From Hyphococcus sp. (GTDB taxonomy: Bacteria; Pseudomonadota; Alphaproteobacteria; Caulobacterales; Parvularculaceae), in assembly GCA_021776335.1 (NCBI GenBank), contig JAJFGB010000007.1, positions 434,001 through 498,000 of the forward strand: a stretch of 64,000 nucleotides of DNA, in the 5' to 3' direction. Under the pieces are notes generated by a model that did no database searches, was not told the origin of the DNA, and was given only the letters and a program-made list of their open reading frames with translations. Below are positions 27,348 to 36,907 of the stretch, piece by piece; the stretch's first letter is position 1; each line of letters begins with the position of its first letter. The translations under genes and the position numbers were made by a program.

Positions 27348-28046
27348 ATGCCGCATAGTTTTATTGGCGTTATTTGTGGACTTAAATCCGAGGCGGCCGC
27401 CGTGCGCGATGCAGTCCGGGATAAGCGCCTGCGCATTGGTGTTTCCGGCGCCAACGCGATGCGCGCTGAAACAATTGCCTTGGATTTTTGCCGCGACGGC
27501 GCACATCTCATCGTCAGCATCGGCGTTTCCGGCGGGCTCGATCCCGCGCTGACGCCTGGTGATTTGATCATTGGCAACGAAATCATCGCCGATGACGGCG
27601 CAGTTTGGGAATGTCACGCCTATCTCAATGGCGCCATTCGCGACGCTGCGTTGGCGGCGGGCGGAAAAATTGGCGCGCTGTTCGGTTCCGATGAGATCAT
27701 TGAAAATACCAGCAAGAAATCAGCGCTCTTTCACAATCATGGCGCACTGGCTGTTGATATGGAAAGTCATGGCGCAGCAAGGGCGGCTGCAGGCGTTGGT
27801 GTGCCGTTTCTGGCGATCCGCGCGATTGCCGATCCGGCGGGCAGGGCTCTGCCGCCTGCGGCGCTCAATGCTGTGGCGCAGGATGGATCGACGCGCACGC
27901 TCGCGACGCTGGGCGCTGCGCTGCGCGATCCAAAACAGTTCCCGGCGCTGTTGAAACTCGGTAAGGATTCCGAGGAGGCGTTGAAAACCTTACGCCGCGA
28001 CCTCGGCCCGCTCTTTAGCCGTCTTTTTCTCAGCCTCGATCTTTGA
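27348..28046 (+). CDS. hpnG: Hopanoid-associated phosphorylase HpnG
   Basis: This nucleoside-phosphorylase-fold protein has 232 residues with VSIGVSGGLDPAL and the active-site-like AVDMESHGAA. HpnG removes adenine from adenosylhopane to give ribosylhopane. A GTG at 27342 is two codons upstream of the ATG at 27348. Its 3' end overlaps the convergent hpnH by 57 bases, so the last 19 codons of each gene share DNA. Confidence 0.85.
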   Translation: MPHSFIGVICGLKSEAAAVRDAVRDKRLRIGVSGANAMRAETIALDFCRDGAHLIVSIGVSGGLDPALTPGDLIIGNEIIADDGAVWECHAYLNGAIRDAALAAGGKIGALFGSDEIIENTSKKSALFHNHGALAVDMESHGAARAAAGVGVPFLAIRAIADPAGRALPPAALNAVAQDGSTRTLATLGAALRDPKQFPALLKLGKDSEEALKTLRRDLGPLFSRLFLSLDL

Positions 28047-29144
28047 CATCTCGGTCGCGACGAGTTTTTCGTGGACGTCTTCAGCAGGCCGCGCATTAGA
28101 GAGATTAATTTCCGGCGCCATGGGGCCTTCGGTTTTAATCTTGAAGATATTGCTCAGCTTAAAGAGTTTCAGTGGGTTTTTCACCGCGTCCATGGCAGCT
28201 GTTGGCTCGTAACCGCAATGGGCCATGCAGTTTGAGCATTTTTCATATTTGCCCGTGCCGTATTTTTCCCACTCGGTTGTTTCCATCAGTTCCTTGAATG
28301 ACGAAACATAGCCTTCACCGAGAAGGTAACAGGGTTTCTGCCAGCCAAAGACATTGCGGGTCGGTGAACCCCAAGGCGTGCATTGATATTCCTGATTACC
28401 TGCGAGGAAATCGAGGAAGAGGGTTGAATGGGAGAGGTTCCATTTGCGTTGACGGTCTTTACCGAGCTTGAAGATGTCGCGGAAAAGCTGTTTTGTTTTT
28501 GCGCGTGACAGGAAATGATCCTTGTCTTCGGCGCGCTCATACGCATAGCCCGGTGAGATTGAAATATTGACGCCAAGATCCGTCGTGAAGTCGAGATAGT
28601 CGGCAACCTGTTTCGCACTCATATTGTCAAAGATGGTCGCGTTGACGTTGACCTGAAAGCCCCGCGCCTGAGCCGCCTTGATTGCTTTGACGGCAATCTG
28701 GAAAGTGCCTTTTTGATCTACCGCTTTGTCGTGTTCTTCTTCCAGGCCGTCGAGATGGACAGAGAAAAACAAAAATGGAGACGGTTTGAACAGGTCGAGT
28801 TTCTTTTCCAGCAACAGTGCGTTGGTGCACAGTGAGACAAACTTCTTGCGCGCTACAATGCCTTCGACAATCTCGCCGATTTCCTTGTGAATCAGCGGTT
28901 CGCCGCCAGGCAGCGCCACAACAGGCGCGCCACATTCATCAACAGCGTCTAGGCATTCCTGAACGGTAAGGCGCTTATTGAGAATTGGCGCCGGGTAATC
29001 GATCTTGCCGCAACCGGGACATGCGAGATTGCAACGGAATAATGGTTCCAAAAACAATACTAACGGATATTTTTCGCGGCGCAGCAGGGTTTGTGTAGCG
29101 ACATAGGCGCCGATGCGAATTTGCTGGTGAAGGGATACTGACAT
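27990..29144 (-). CDS. hpnH: Adenosyl-hopene transferase HpnH (radical SAM)
   Basis: This 384-residue radical SAM enzyme has the cluster motif Cx4Cx2C in FRCNLACPGCGK, and further cysteines at the C-terminal end (CSNCMAHCGYEP) of the SPASM/HpnH-type extension. It joins a 5'-deoxyadenosyl group to diploptene, the first step of extended hopanoid synthesis. It follows ispH on the minus strand by 39 bases. The lysine- and glutamate-rich tail overlaps hpnG. Confidence 0.93.
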   Translation of the reverse strand: MSVSLHQQIRIGAYVATQTLLRREKYPLVLFLEPLFRCNLACPGCGKIDYPAPILNKRLTVQECLDAVDECGAPVVALPGGEPLIHKEIGEIVEGIVARKKFVSLCTNALLLEKKLDLFKPSPFLFFSVHLDGLEEEHDKAVDQKGTFQIAVKAIKAAQARGFQVNVNATIFDNMSAKQVADYLDFTTDLGVNISISPGYAYERAEDKDHFLSRAKTKQLFRDIFKLGKDRQRKWNLSHSTLFLDFLAGNQEYQCTPWGSPTRNVFGWQKPCYLLGEGYVSSFKELMETTEWEKYGTGKYEKCSNCMAHCGYEPTAAMDAVKNPLKLFKLSNIFKIKTEGPMAPEINLSNARPAEDVHEKLVATEMSKIEAEKKTAKERAEVAA

Positions 29145-29183
29145 GTTGGTCTCCGGACGTTTCTTGTTATTTCGTGTTTTCGA

Positions 29184-30173
29184 TTAGCTGTTGCCGACGG
29201 CCCAGGCTTCCATAGCGTCTTTTGGGCGCGGCACATCAGCGAGTTCTTTGGGCAATTTGAAATGGACGTTTTCTTCAACACCGTCGAGTGTGTTTACCTC
29301 GACGTTACGATAGTCGCGCAGGCGTGCGATGGTTTCCTGAACCAGTGTTTCGGGCGCTGAGGCGCCGGCCGTGACGCCAACCGTACCGACATTGTCGAGC
29401 CAGGTGGGGTCGAACATAGAAGCATCTTCGATCAAATAGCTCGGCACGCCGAAATTCTCGCCGATCTCGCGCAAGCGATTTGAGTTTGAGCTGTTATGAG
29501 CGCCGACAACCAGCAATAAATCGACCTGCTTTGCCAAAGCGATAACTGCGGTTTGACGGTTTTGCGTGGCGTAGCAAATATCGCGCGTATCCGGGCCTAC
29601 AATTTTGGGAAACCGCTTTTTCAGCGCGGCGATGACATCTTTCGTGTCGTTCACTGATAATGTTGTTTGAGTCACGAAGGCGACACGATCGGGATCGGTA
29701 ACTTCGAGATTGTCGACTTCATCAATTTCTGAAAGCACGTGCACTGCGCCTGGAATTTGGCCCAGCGTTCCTTCAACCTCCGGATGGCCGATGTGGCCGA
29801 TCAGGACAATGTCATAGCCTTTTTCGGAATAACGGCGGCCTTCCTTATGGACTTTGGTGACCAGCGGGCAGGTTGCGTCAATGACATCAAGCTCGCGCAC
29901 CAGAGCGCCGTTTTCAACTTTACGGGCAACGCCGTGGGCGGAAAACACTGTGACCGCGCCCTCCGGGATTTCGTCGATTTCCTCAACGAATACCGCTCCC
30001 CGTTCACGCAGGGTTTCAACGACAAATTTATTGTGGACAATTTCGTGGCGGACATAGACCGGCGCGCCGTAACGCTTCAATGCGCGCTCGACGATATCGA
30101 TGGCCCGTTCAACGCCAGCGCAAAACCCGCGTGGCTGTGCCAGAACGACTTTCAACTCTTCGGTCGCCGCCAT
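29184..30173 (-). CDS. ispH: 4-hydroxy-3-methylbut-2-enyl diphosphate reductase IspH
   Basis: The protein has 329 residues with the three cluster cysteines in [19 protein letters not shown] and [10 protein letters not shown], and the active-site serine-asparagine segment HNSSNSNRL. It performs the last step of the MEP pathway, giving IPP and DMAPP, with a [4Fe-4S] cluster in the cytoplasm. The position next to hpnH and near farnesyl diphosphate synthase fits supply of C5 units to squalene and hopanoids. Confidence 0.95.
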   Translation of the reverse strand: MAATEELKVVLAQPRGFCAGVERAIDIVERALKRYGAPVYVRHEIVHNKFVVETLRERGAVFVEEIDEIPEGAVTVFSAHGVARKVENGALVRELDVIDATCPLVTKVHKEGRRYSEKGYDIVLIGHIGHPEVEGTLGQIPGAVHVLSEIDEVDNLEVTDPDRVAFVTQTTLSVNDTKDVIAALKKRFPKIVGPDTRDICYATQNRQTAVIALAKQVDLLLVVGAHNSSNSNRLREIGENFGVPSYLIEDASMFDPTWLDNVGTVGVTAGASAPETLVQETIARLRDYRNVEVNTLDGVEENVHFKLPKELADVPRPKDAMEAWAVGNS

Positions 30174-30413
30174 TGCGCCACCCCTCCCACGTTGATCAAC
30201 TTACCACCAAAAAAGCCTTATTCCATGGGCCAGCAACCGCGGCAACCATGAACCGGCATCACAATTTGTGAAGCACTATAGCGGGTTATGCTGCGGCGCA
30301 ACATAGCCGCGCTTCACCTTTTCGAGATTTTCCCCATTTTATAGGTCTGGCTTGGCGCTGGCGAACCTCTCGTGTAGCGTGACCGACGGGGTTTTGTTCC
30401 AATAGGGGTGTTC

Positions 30414-31097
30414 ATGTTGAAGATGTTTTCGGGCGGCGGCGGCGATGAGTCGTGGCCGCTATCCAAGATTGTGTCGGCGCTAAAGAGTCAATACGGGACT
30501 GCTGATGCGCTGGGTGAAGATGGGCCTTTGAAGGTCTATGGGGTCCAGGAAAATGGGGTGAATTTTGTCGTCGCGCTTGTGCAGTCGGCGCCGAAATCCG
30601 GAAAGGTTGTGGAACTCGGCTTTCTGGCGCGGTTTGTCGGTTTTCCGGCCGATGCGCGGACGATCGAAGGCCTTAATCGCAATTTGAATATCAGTTTTGT
30701 ATCCCTCGAGGGGGCCGATCTTTTCCTGATGGCAGGCTTGCAGGTCACTGGCGCATTCGACCAGAAGCAGTTTTCCTTGATCATGGATGCTTGGCGGGGC
30801 GATTTGATGGTCACGGTCCAAGGGCTTTCCGGCGATCAATCCTCTATGACCGCAGCTATGTCTGCTGCATTTCCAGTAACAAAACTGGCTGCGGCGCGTG
30901 ATTTTGCAGCAAATCGGGCGCCGACCCCGGAACTTGCCGGTGATCAGCCGATCGATGTGCTGTCGAGCTTTCTCGGCGCCAAAGCCGCCACCCATGTTTT
31001 CTGTGGCGAGTGCAACGGGCGCGGCAAGCGCGGCTTTATCACGCGCAGTTGTGATGAATGTGAAGGCGTCGGCTTCGTAAAGCAGGCCGCACGATAA
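30414..31097 (+). CDS. YbjN-like domain protein with C-terminal CxxCxGxG zinc ribbon
   Basis: The protein has 227 residues from the ATG at 30414, preceded by GGGG. Residues about 10-150 resemble the YbjN/type III chaperone-like fold. The last 35 carry a single pair of DnaJ-type motifs, CGECNGRG and CDECEGVGF, which should hold one zinc ion. The fusion suggests a chaperone-like or scaffold role in the cytoplasm. A strong hairpin terminator follows 32 bases after the stop. The YbjN assignment is tentative. Confidence 0.65.
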   Translation: MLKMFSGGGGDESWPLSKIVSALKSQYGTADALGEDGPLKVYGVQENGVNFVVALVQSAPKSGKVVELGFLARFVGFPADARTIEGLNRNLNISFVSLEGADLFLMAGLQVTGAFDQKQFSLIMDAWRGDLMVTVQGLSGDQSSMTAAMSAAFPVTKLAAARDFAANRAPTPELAGDQPIDVLSSFLGAKAATHVFCGECNGRGKRGFITRSCDECEGVGFVKQAAR

Positions 31098-31129
31098 AAA
31101 ACCGGCGGGCGGCGTTGAGCCAATCGGGT

Positions 31130-31156
31130 GAGCGCGCTAACAAGCGCGCTCATTTT
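31130..31156 (+). terminator. Intrinsic terminator after the YbjN-like gene
   Basis: GAGCGCGCT and AGCGCGCTC form a perfect nine-base stem around a four-base loop (AACA), followed by ATTTTG. It separates the YbjN-like gene from ispA, whose ATG lies 18 bases beyond, so ispA transcription may also be attenuated here. Confidence 0.7.
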
Positions 31157-31173
31157 GCTGTTGAGGGCGCGCC

Positions 31174-32061
31174 ATGTCGGCATTTAGCGAGACGATCAAG
31201 GAAACTGCCGGGCTGGTTGAGGCTGCGCTCGACACACATCTGCCGATGCGGGAAGGGCCGCTTGGCCGGGTTGCCGGCGCCATGCGATGGGGCGCCCTTG
31301 ATGGCGGCAAAAGACTACGCCCATTCCTGGCGATAGCCGCCGCCGATATGTTTGATGTGCCGCGTAATCGTTCGGTGCGCGTCGGCTGTGCGGTGGAGAT
31401 GATCCATTGCTACAGCCTCATTCATGACGACCTTCCCGCCATGGACGATAGCGACCTCAGACGCGGTCGCCCATCGGTGCACAAGAAATATGATGATGCG
31501 ACCGCAATCCTCGCCGGCGACGCGCTGCTAACGCAAGCGTTTGAAATTTTGGCGGCAGAAGAGACCCACCCTGACGGCGCCGTTCGATGCGCCATCGCGC
31601 TGGAGCTTGCGCGCGCCTCAGGCAAGGCAGGCATGGTTGGCGGTCAGATGATCGACATTTACGCGGAGCAAAAAGATTTTGATCTGGCGGGTGTTACTGA
31701 ACTGCAAAGACTAAAGACTGGCGCACTGATCCGGTTTTCCGCGGTTGCCGGCGGCATTGTCGGCGAAGGGTCAAAAGACGATATCGCAGCGCTGGCGGCT
31801 TATTCAGAAGATCTGGGGCTCGCTTTTCAGATCGTGGACGACATCCTCGACGCTACGAGCGATGCGGAAGCGCTCGGCAAGCCGGCTGGTCAGGACGCTG
31901 AAATGGATAAGGCGACGTTTATCAAATTGCTTGGCATGGATGCCGCGAAGTCAAAGGCGGCCGAGCTGGTGACAAGCTGCAAAGCGCATCTTGAGCGGTT
32001 TGGTGACAAAGCGGCGCCGCTTAAAGGCGCCGCTGATTTTGTGTTTGAGCGGAAGAACTAA
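31174..32061 (+). CDS. ispA: Farnesyl diphosphate synthase (polyprenyl synthetase)
   Basis: This 295-residue all-helical prenyltransferase has the first aspartate motif HDDLPAMDDSD and the second DDILDAT. The short spacing inside the first motif, with bulky residues before it, fits an FPP-length product. It supplies farnesyl diphosphate for HpnD and other pathways. Its stop overlaps the convergent hpnM stop by four bases. Geranylgeranyl specificity cannot be excluded. Confidence 0.9.
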   Translation: MSAFSETIKETAGLVEAALDTHLPMREGPLGRVAGAMRWGALDGGKRLRPFLAIAAADMFDVPRNRSVRVGCAVEMIHCYSLIHDDLPAMDDSDLRRGRPSVHKKYDDATAILAGDALLTQAFEILAAEETHPDGAVRCAIALELARASGKAGMVGGQMIDIYAEQKDFDLAGVTELQRLKTGALIRFSAVAGGIVGEGSKDDIAALAAYSEDLGLAFQIVDDILDATSDAEALGKPAGQDAEMDKATFIKLLGMDAAKSKAAELVTSCKAHLERFGDKAAPLKGAADFVFERKN

Positions 32062-32690
32062 ATCCCGGCTTCAGCCGCCAGCCTGTCCAGCAGCGCATCA
32101 ACGCCATTGGCTGCAACGAAGGCGGAAAATTCCTCGCGTTTGACCAGCATGATCGAGACGCCGGAAACAATGATATCGATCGCTTTGCGTTCGCCCGAAC
32201 GTAGCTGACGGACACGCCAGTCAACCATAATCGGTGCGCCTTCCTTGCGATCGAATTGCGTGCGCACAATAACGTCGCGGGCGCCGATGGATTTGGCCTC
32301 AATGACCTCTAGCGGCTTGCCGACAATTTCTTGAAACTGTTCGGCGTAAAGCTGCGTTATATATTGCGGAAAAACTTCATTGTAGCGCGCCGTCTGGTTG
32401 TCACTCATGGTTTTGCGGGCTTCGCCAATCACGAATTTGCCGATCAGATTGAGCGCCATACCGTCCGCCAGCACGACGCGGAAATTTTCCAGCTTGTCGG
32501 CGTCACTCGCGGTCTCATCGGTTAAAGCCGTCGTCGCATCGGCGGTCAGCTTTGTGGCAAAGGCGACAGCGTCAGCGACGCCGTCTTTTTCCTCTTCGGC
32601 GGCCGGCGCCGGGACTTCCTGTGCGGCGACGGGCGCAGCTGACGCAGCAGCAATCAGGGCTGCAAATATACGGACGCGGGACATAAACAT
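32058..32690 (-). CDS. hpnM: HpnM, MlaC/Ttg2D-like periplasmic lipid-binding protein
   Basis: This 210-residue exported protein has the signal peptide FAALIAAASAAPVAAQE, an acidic linker and the ABC-transporter auxiliary (MlaC/Tol-tolerance) fold with VDWRVRQLRSGERKAIDIIVSGVS segments typical of the family (shown in parts: VDWRVRQ, KAIDI). It is thought to shuttle hopanoid or phospholipid in the periplasm with the HpnN exporter. hpnN follows in the same orientation 146 bases or more upstream on the chromosome, so the two may be separately transcribed. Confidence 0.83.
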   Translation of the reverse strand: MFMSRVRIFAALIAAASAAPVAAQEVPAPAAEEEKDGVADAVAFATKLTADATTALTDETASDADKLENFRVVLADGMALNLIGKFVIGEARKTMSDNQTARYNEVFPQYITQLYAEQFQEIVGKPLEVIEAKSIGARDVIVRTQFDRKEGAPIMVDWRVRQLRSGERKAIDIIVSGVSIMLVKREEFSAFVAANGVDALLDRLAAEAGI

Positions 32691-32911
32691 CTTCGGATTT
32701 CCCTCTCACGACTGGCCCAGGGCGTAAATACGCCGGAATTACCTAGTGTCGGCACAATATGGGACGATTGCGGCAAATTTCCAGCACTGGCCGGCCAAAC
32801 AATCGCCCCATAGGTTAAAAACTCGAAACTTCAGCCAGAGCGTGTATGCGCCTGACGTTTTCGCAACAGTGATGTGGCGCTCAATGTTTTATGAAGCAGG
32901 ATCGGCCGGAA

Positions 32912-35503
32912 TCAGCCTTTTGCAGCCGCCTTGCGATGCCGGTTTTCCTGAAACTGGAAAGCAGCGGGCAAGACAATAAGCGTGCAGATGAGCGTAAACG
33001 CGATGGCGATGGACAAAAGCGCGCCCATGCTTGCGGTGCCGCGATGGGGTGACAGCATCAAACTGCCAAAGGAAGCCACTGTCGTCATCGCGGAGAACAA
33101 GATGGCGCGCGGGGTCGAGGTTCCATAAATGCCTTCGCCGGCGGCGACTTGATCGTGACGCATCACCAGATGGATGGAGCTGTCTACGCCGATGCCGATG
33201 AGTAATGGCAATACGATGACATTGGCGTAGTTGAACGGGATACCCAGAAGGACGCCTGTTGCTGACGTCAAAACTGCAGCGAGGATGAGTGGAAACAGCA
33301 TCAACAGGACCATTTGCAACCGGCGCACGAGCAGCCAGAGGAAAACGGCGATGACGCTAAGTGCAATTGATGTCGCTTGCAGCATGGCCGCGGAAATTGT
33401 TTCACCAGCTTTTTTGGACTGATAGGCGCCGCCAGTAAGATCCGGATAAAGGGCTTCAACCTCTGCAACAAATTTGTCCAGCGCGCGCGGATCGCGCACA
33501 TCGGCTTCGGGAAGAATGTCGACGCGCCAGCGCCCATCGCTTGCCAGATATCTGTCGCGCAATGCAGATGGCAGGGCTTCATAATCTATATAGTCTGCAT
33601 TCATCTGCGTACGCAGGAGGTCGATCAGCGGCGGCCAGAAGGTGAATATATTTTCCTGAAGCCGTGCTGAAGCGTCGTCAGATAATTGGTTATCTTTGAG
33701 AAGGCCCGCAAGGCGCGCGCCGGCGCCATCGCTATAGGCTTCATCGAGGCGCGCTGCGAGGGCGGCAATGCCCTCTGCATCAGGCGGGCCGTCAATGGAA
33801 CCGGGTTCAGCGTTCAACGCGAAAACAAGTGTACCGGCGCCAAAATCAATCAGCTCGAGTTTTTCTTCCTGGTCGCCGGGGATGAAGTCAGGCAGGGATC
33901 GCACGCTGCCAACAGTTTCAAAACCGCCCGCGCTCGCCGCAGTGTCGATTGCCTCTTTCTCGGTCCCGACAAGGCGTGTCAGCCGGTAGGGCACAGTGTT
34001 GGGCTCATCGAACAAAAGATTGAAGCCCTTCACGGATTGAGCATCCGGGTTGCGCAGTGACATCTGGTCTGCGTCAAAGCGCACCTGCGGCATCAAGAAA
34101 AGCGCGAAAACGCCTAGCGTGATTGTCACAAAAGCAATGGGCTGCGAGATTTTTGAGATGGCGCCAAACACAGCGCGTACACGGCCACTCGTCTGTCGCG
34201 GTTTGCGGGCCGGAAACATCGAAAGAACTGCAGGGAGAAACGTGACAGACACCAAAAAAGCAATCATGACGCCAATGCCAGCAATAATCCCAAGCTGGGC
34301 GATACCGTCGAATTTTGTTGGTACGAAAGACAAAAACGCGAGTGCTGTTGTTGGCGCCGCGAGCGCCATGGCGGGGCCCACTTCGTGGAGCGCGCCTTTA
34401 AGGGCGTCTGCGGTGGTTTGGCCACCGGCGCGCCGCTCTTCGATGTGCAAAAGAAGGTGAATTGCAAAATCGAGCCCAAGTCCGACCAGAAGAACGGTAA
34501 ACGCAACAGAGACGAGATTTAGTTCACCGATGAAAGCCGCCGCAAAGGCTGACGTCGTGGCCAGCGTAATGAGCAATCCAATCAGCGTGATGATCGCGAT
34601 GGGCAAGGACCGGTAGGCCGTGATCAGCAAAAAGCTGACAAGTATGAACGACAACAAAAACGAAAGACCAATGCCCGTTGTTACAGCTTCGAGTTCTTCG
34701 ACGCGAAGGGCGGGGTCACCCGTCACATAGGCGTCTACGCGACCGCCATATTTCCCGTTGAGTTTTTCAATTTCTGCGCGGAGTGCTCTTATGCCGGGCT
34801 TTGCCGGTTGCAGCCGCGTGAAATCGAGCACCGGCGTGGCGTAGAGGAGGCGGGTGTGGGCCTTCTTTTCCACTGTCTCTGCGTCGAGCGCGCCCATCCA
34901 GGAAAACGGCCGATGCTGACCCTGCATGCTTGCTTCGACGACATCACCGAGTTCAGCATAGATCGCTTGCAGCGTCCCAGACCCCAGTTCCGAGCGTGCA
35001 GCGAGTTCGTCATTTTCTGCGAGCGTGGTGAAAAGCGTGCCGGTGGTTGGGCTTTGAATAAGTGTTTCGATCAGGCTCGAGGCCTTCGACATTTGTGTCA
35101 GGCGGCTTTCGAGTTCGCTTTCGCTTAGATATAAAAGGCCGTTGGTTTTGAAAAACGGCTCCTGCGCGGGTGCGAAGATGGAGGTGAACCCTTCAGGATT
35201 TTCAAGCAGGACCGCGCGCAATTCGGCAATATAAGCGTCCGCCTCATCCAGTGTCGGCGCCCGCGCGATAACAATGATGTCGTTTTTGATTTGCGGAAAA
35301 GCATCTCGTAGCGCTGCTGCACGTTGCTGAAACGGAAGGTCGGGATCCAGCATGGCGCTCGTGTCGGTGTTCACCTTGAGATGGACGGCCGCATAATAGC
35401 CTGCAGCGAGGCCGCCAAGGGCAATGGCGATCGCCAGAACCGCGCCAAGACGGCGCGCTGTCTCGGCCCAGGCAATCAGCAGCTTTTCAATGAGTTTCAG
35501 CAT
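32912..35503 (-). CDS. hpnN: HpnN, hopanoid RND-family transporter
   Basis: The protein has 863 residues in the MMPL/RND layout: one N-terminal helix, a periplasmic domain, a helix bundle (SFLLSFILVSFLLITAYRS, cut here), a second periplasmic domain and a second bundle. The helix segment with GVDSSIHLVMRHD and its paralogous GLDFAIHLLLHIEE hold the proton-relay aspartates. HpnN moves hopanoids to the outer membrane in alphaproteobacteria. It begins at the ATG at 35503 and is transcribed toward hpnM. Confidence 0.9.
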   Translation of the reverse strand: MLKLIEKLLIAWAETARRLGAVLAIAIALGGLAAGYYAAVHLKVNTDTSAMLDPDLPFQQRAAALRDAFPQIKNDIIVIARAPTLDEADAYIAELRAVLLENPEGFTSIFAPAQEPFFKTNGLLYLSESELESRLTQMSKASSLIETLIQSPTTGTLFTTLAENDELAARSELGSGTLQAIYAELGDVVEASMQGQHRPFSWMGALDAETVEKKAHTRLLYATPVLDFTRLQPAKPGIRALRAEIEKLNGKYGGRVDAYVTGDPALRVEELEAVTTGIGLSFLLSFILVSFLLITAYRSLPIAIITLIGLLITLATTSAFAAAFIGELNLVSVAFTVLLVGLGLDFAIHLLLHIEERRAGGQTTADALKGALHEVGPAMALAAPTTALAFLSFVPTKFDGIAQLGIIAGIGVMIAFLVSVTFLPAVLSMFPARKPRQTSGRVRAVFGAISKISQPIAFVTITLGVFALFLMPQVRFDADQMSLRNPDAQSVKGFNLLFDEPNTVPYRLTRLVGTEKEAIDTAASAGGFETVGSVRSLPDFIPGDQEEKLELIDFGAGTLVFALNAEPGSIDGPPDAEGIAALAARLDEAYSDGAGARLAGLLKDNQLSDDASARLQENIFTFWPPLIDLLRTQMNADYIDYEALPSALRDRYLASDGRWRVDILPEADVRDPRALDKFVAEVEALYPDLTGGAYQSKKAGETISAAMLQATSIALSVIAVFLWLLVRRLQMVLLMLFPLILAAVLTSATGVLLGIPFNYANVIVLPLLIGIGVDSSIHLVMRHDQVAAGEGIYGTSTPRAILFSAMTTVASFGSLMLSPHRGTASMGALLSIAIAFTLICTLIVLPAAFQFQENRHRKAAAKG

Positions 35504-35656
35504 GAAATATGCCCGTTAAGACCCTTTATGCGATGAAAATGCCCCTGCAATCTCAACTATATCCATAGGCGCATTCGCAGTGCTAGGGAAACACCCAACT
35601 TTGGCCGCCAGGCGTCCCTTGCGGGGGATCGCGCCCTTCGCTAGTCCTTGTCGTCA

Positions 35657-36907
35657 ATGACCGAAAACAACAACTTCGCTTCCGATCTTGCCTTTCTGGA
35701 TGACAAGCGTGAACCTATGTTCGCGACCTTGCAGGATTGGTGCGCCATCAATTCCGGCAGCAGCAATCTTGATGGTTTAAGAACGATGCATGCGGCGCTG
35801 AGCGAAGCTTTCGCTGTGCTCGACGTTGAAATCGAAACCGTTGCGTCGAAACCGCACCCTGTGGTCACGGCAGCCGGTGAAAAAATCGAAATGGCCGTGG
35901 GCGATATGTTGCGTATCGTCAAGCGTCCCCAGGCGCCCGTGCGGGTTTTGTTTTCGGGCCATATGGACACGGTGTTCGCCGTGGACCACCCGTTTCAAAG
36001 CGGAAAATTACTGGATGATGATACGCTGAATGCACCGGGCGCCGCTGATATGAAGGGCGGCCTTCTCGTGATGCTTTATGCGCTTCAGGCGGTGGAAAAT
36101 TCCGCCATGGCCGATCAGATTGGGTATGAAGTGCTGATCAATGCCGATGAAGAAATCGGTTCCCACGGATCAGCGCATATGCTGACACAAGCTGCAAAGC
36201 GCGCGCAGTTTGCCTGCATATATGAGCCGGCGCTGGCTGACGGAACGCTCGCTGGCGCGCGAAAAGGCAGCGGTAATTTCGCGGCGATCATTAAGGGTAA
36301 AAGCGCCCATGCTGGCCGGGAACATCATTTAGGGCGCAACGCGCTCGTCGCAGCGGCGGAGTTTGTTGCCGGTATCGACAAATTATCTGGCGGTCGCGAA
36401 GGGCTGACCGTGAACATTGCCCGCGTTGATGGCGGCGGGCCAAACAATGTGGTGCCAGACCTTGCTGTTGTGCGCTTCAATGTACGTGTTGCTGAGCATG
36501 ATGATGCTGACTGGTTGCTCGAACGAGCAGGCGCACTGATCACCAACATAAATGCGCATGACGGGATCACCGCTGAACTGACCGGCGGTTTTACGAGGCC
36601 GCCCAAGCCGATGACCCCGAAACTCCTTGCCTTTTTCAATGCGCTGAAAGCTGCAGGTGAAGATTTGGGCCTGGCCATTGACTGGAAACCCACTGGCGGC
36701 TGTTGCGACGGCAACAACATCGCTGCGGCGGGCATTCCCGTGATTGATACGCTGGGGGTTCGCGGCGCCAATATTCATTCCACTCAGGAATATGCAAAGC
36801 TCGACAGCCTTGTGGAGCGTGCAAAGCTCTCGGCGCTGCTACTGTTAAAAATAGCGGCGGGCGATATCCCTAATCCCGGCGCCATAGAAACAATGGAGAC
36901 CGTTTGA
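35657..36907 (+). CDS. M20-family metallohydrolase in the arginine succinyltransferase operon
   Basis: This 416-residue protein has complete M20 di-zinc ligands: H102 in GHMDT, D131 in AADMKGG, catalytic E165 and ligand E166 in ADEEIGS, and a C-terminal histidine in NIHSTQE. Such enzymes cleave N-acyl amino acids or short peptides. It overlaps astA by one base and starts an operon with astA, astD and astB. The pathway ends with removal of succinate from N-succinylglutamate, and no AstE is present, so this enzyme may do that job; this is inference. The ATG at 35657 is preferred to the TTG at 35648. Confidence 0.82.
   Translation: MTENNNFASDLAFLDDKREPMFATLQDWCAINSGSSNLDGLRTMHAALSEAFAVLDVEIETVASKPHPVVTAAGEKIEMAVGDMLRIVKRPQAPVRVLFSGHMDTVFAVDHPFQSGKLLDDDTLNAPGAADMKGGLLVMLYALQAVENSAMADQIGYEVLINADEEIGSHGSAHMLTQAAKRAQFACIYEPALADGTLAGARKGSGNFAAIIKGKSAHAGREHHLGRNALVAAAEFVAGIDKLSGGREGLTVNIARVDGGGPNNVVPDLAVVRFNVRVAEHDDADWLLERAGALITNINAHDGITAELTGGFTRPPKPMTPKLLAFFNALKAAGEDLGLAIDWKPTGGCCDGNNIAAAGIPVIDTLGVRGANIHSTQEYAKLDSLVERAKLSALLLLKIAAGDIPNPGAIETMETV

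Noticed and set aside
32746-32979. 77-codon frame between hpnM and hpnN
   Set aside because: It runs into the 3' end of hpnN on the other strand, has no ribosome site and no recognisable feature.
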